In this document: in pieces, positions 62,702 to 64,000 of the stretch | How the letters are laid out: the number at the start of each line of letters is the position of its first letter | How positions within the stretch are numbered: the stretch's first letter is position 1 | Translations under genes and position numbers: made by a program | Assembly: GCF_901709675.1 (NCBI RefSeq) | Contig: NC_051099.1 | Location: 1,614,001 to 1,678,000, forward strand | Direction: 5' to 3' | DNA: 64,000 nucleotides | Source of the DNA: Syngnathus acus | Lineage: Eukaryota; Chordata; Actinopteri; Syngnathiformes; Syngnathidae | The notes under the pieces: model-generated | Databases searched by the model: none | What the model was told of the DNA's origin: nothing | The model's input: the letters and a program-made list of their open reading frames with translations, nothing else

Positions 62702-64000
62702 AAATAAGACTTAAGGTAGGGCACAATAAAAATTATTAATAATTCAGTACAAGCATAGCTCCGCCTTTTGTGTTTATTTAAAGGTGCACTAAGCTTCCCT
62801 ATCAGTCATACAAGTTTGCTTACGTGGTAATTAGAGCAATTTCTTACCGTAGGGTGTTATGGCACCGTAAACCTTGAAAATAGCGTCTGGAAGCAAAATC
62901 ATTAAAAGCTCATTTGCATTCTCTTCAACCAGCACAAACACGACAATAAATTGGTCAACAACGGAGCTCGTTTTTGCATGATTTGACCACTTTTAATGTT
63001 TTCACATGCACCATGTAGCAACAAATAACCAACCCAGCATGCTCTAATTAATAACGCAGTGTGTGTGTGTGAGCTCCATATTAGTTGTCCATATTGTCTT
63101 CTTGCATTTTCTTCTATTATACTTGGGGTTCTCCTTCTACAGTAGATGCTTACATAAGCAGATATTTCTGTCTTAACTGTAAAAAGTATATTTAGCTGAC
63201 TTTCAAGAGTGTATATTTGGTCAACAAAATTCAGTGTAGGTGTGACAAAGCTTGCCAATAAATTTCATACCATTGGGAGCCTGTTTAGGCTCATGTAATG
63301 TGGAAAATGCTTTCTGCCTTGGCCATATTTATTTCGCTGTTATCATCGACTTGGGTGTTATTTGAAGATGATTGAGGTTTGATTGCCAACAGAGTAATTA
63401 AAGTAGAGCCATTTATATTATTTGAACAGAAACTTCCTTATTAATTAATATTGCACAAACAGCACATTCACTGCCATGGCATAGGAGCCTTGATTTTTTT
63501 CTAGCGAGTGAAATGCCGCCTCAAATCATATTATAAGCAGACAACCTAATTTGCAAGAAATTTCAAAACAGGAGGAGCGTGAAAGATGGAGTTATTTGAG
63601 TCCTTACCGATGTGAGATTGCCTTCAATGATGGCAAGCCTTGTTTTTCTAGTGATCAAAATGCCGTCAAAAAGCACACTCATGGATCATTCCGATGAGCA
63701 CCATGACAATATTGGATGCAGATATTCTTTTCCATCTCTTTGCTCTCTCTCTCAAAGAAAACAATCTCGGCAACTTTTCGAGCAATCACACAAAAGTGAT
63801 GGAGAGCTCTCTTGGTGAAGGTAATAATAAAGTTAACCTAATAAGCAAGCAAGCAATAAAAGTTCCCAACAAATGAAATCACTTTCGGTTGTGACATCTG
63901 AGGAGCGCGAGCACGCGAGCAATGAAGTTGGAGAGATCCAAATATTGATGCTGCACAACGACCCACACGCAATAAAACAGCGCCCATGGGATGTCGCCTA

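Larger units (their letters stand above)
42951..64000. other. long gene-free region downstream of GABRG2
   Basis: I recognise no exon, RNA gene or transposon ORF in these 21 kb. All ORFs are short, on both strands, and without domain-like patterns. Contents are simple repeats (45108-45130, 55783-55801), a tandem-like repeat (62596-62701), a paired CATAATTA motif (62081-62108), scattered homeobox-type TAAT/ATTA sequences and short GC-rich segments such as 58660-58725. In mammals the gene is also followed by a large gene-poor interval, so distal regulatory DNA is expected here but cannot be shown. Confidence 0.65.

Overview
This window is nuclear DNA from a vertebrate, almost certainly a ray-finned fish. 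Two multi-exon genes for GABA-A receptor (Cys-loop chloride channel) subunits lie on the + strand, head to tail. The first is the 3' end of the alpha-1 gene (GABRA1, positions 130-1533, cut by the left edge). The second is a complete gamma-2 gene (GABRG2, 17327-39337). Order and orientation match the alpha1-gamma2 half of the vertebrate GABA-A cluster (human 5q34). Only about 15.8 kb separates the alpha1 stop from the gamma2 start, and teleost-type dispersed repeats are present, so a compact fish genome fits best. The species cannot be named from this sequence.

Layout. 1-1533: the last two coding exons of GABRA1. 1534 to about 6 kb: AT-rich sequence that probably holds the alpha1 3' UTR, with several AATAAA hexamers and a strong G-quadruplex motif. 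About 6-16.5 kb: intergenic, with a CpG-dense patch near 9.7 kb and a worn SINE-like repeat near 11.6 kb. 16590-16653: two REST/RE1-like silencer sites inside a 43-bp imperfect duplication. 17262-17463: 5' leader and first coding exon of GABRG2. 17464-39337: nine more coding exons in all, with canonical GT-AG introns. Exons 3 to 9 measure 68, 221, 83, 138, 153, 206 and 24 nt, the sizes I know for mammalian gamma2. The 24-nt exon is the gamma2L/gamma2S cassette microexon. 39338 to about 41.3-42.6 kb: probable GABRG2 3' UTR. From there to 64 kb I see no gene, only scattered simple repeats, one GC-rich promoter-like patch and possible regulatory DNA.

How the genes work together. Alpha1 and gamma2, with a beta subunit outside the window, form the main synaptic GABA-A receptor. 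The benzodiazepine site lies at the alpha1/gamma2 interface, and the gamma2 residues that line it are intact here. The gamma2 intracellular loop keeps the cysteine cluster, the YGYECL endocytic motif and the alternative kinase-site microexon.

I found no prokaryotic-type system, CRISPR array, recognisable transposase or viral gene, or tRNA. The most notable observations are regulatory: the tandem RE1 sites, the microexon with a downstream Rbfox motif, and a NAGNAG tandem acceptor at the last exon. Conservation and expression could not be tested here.
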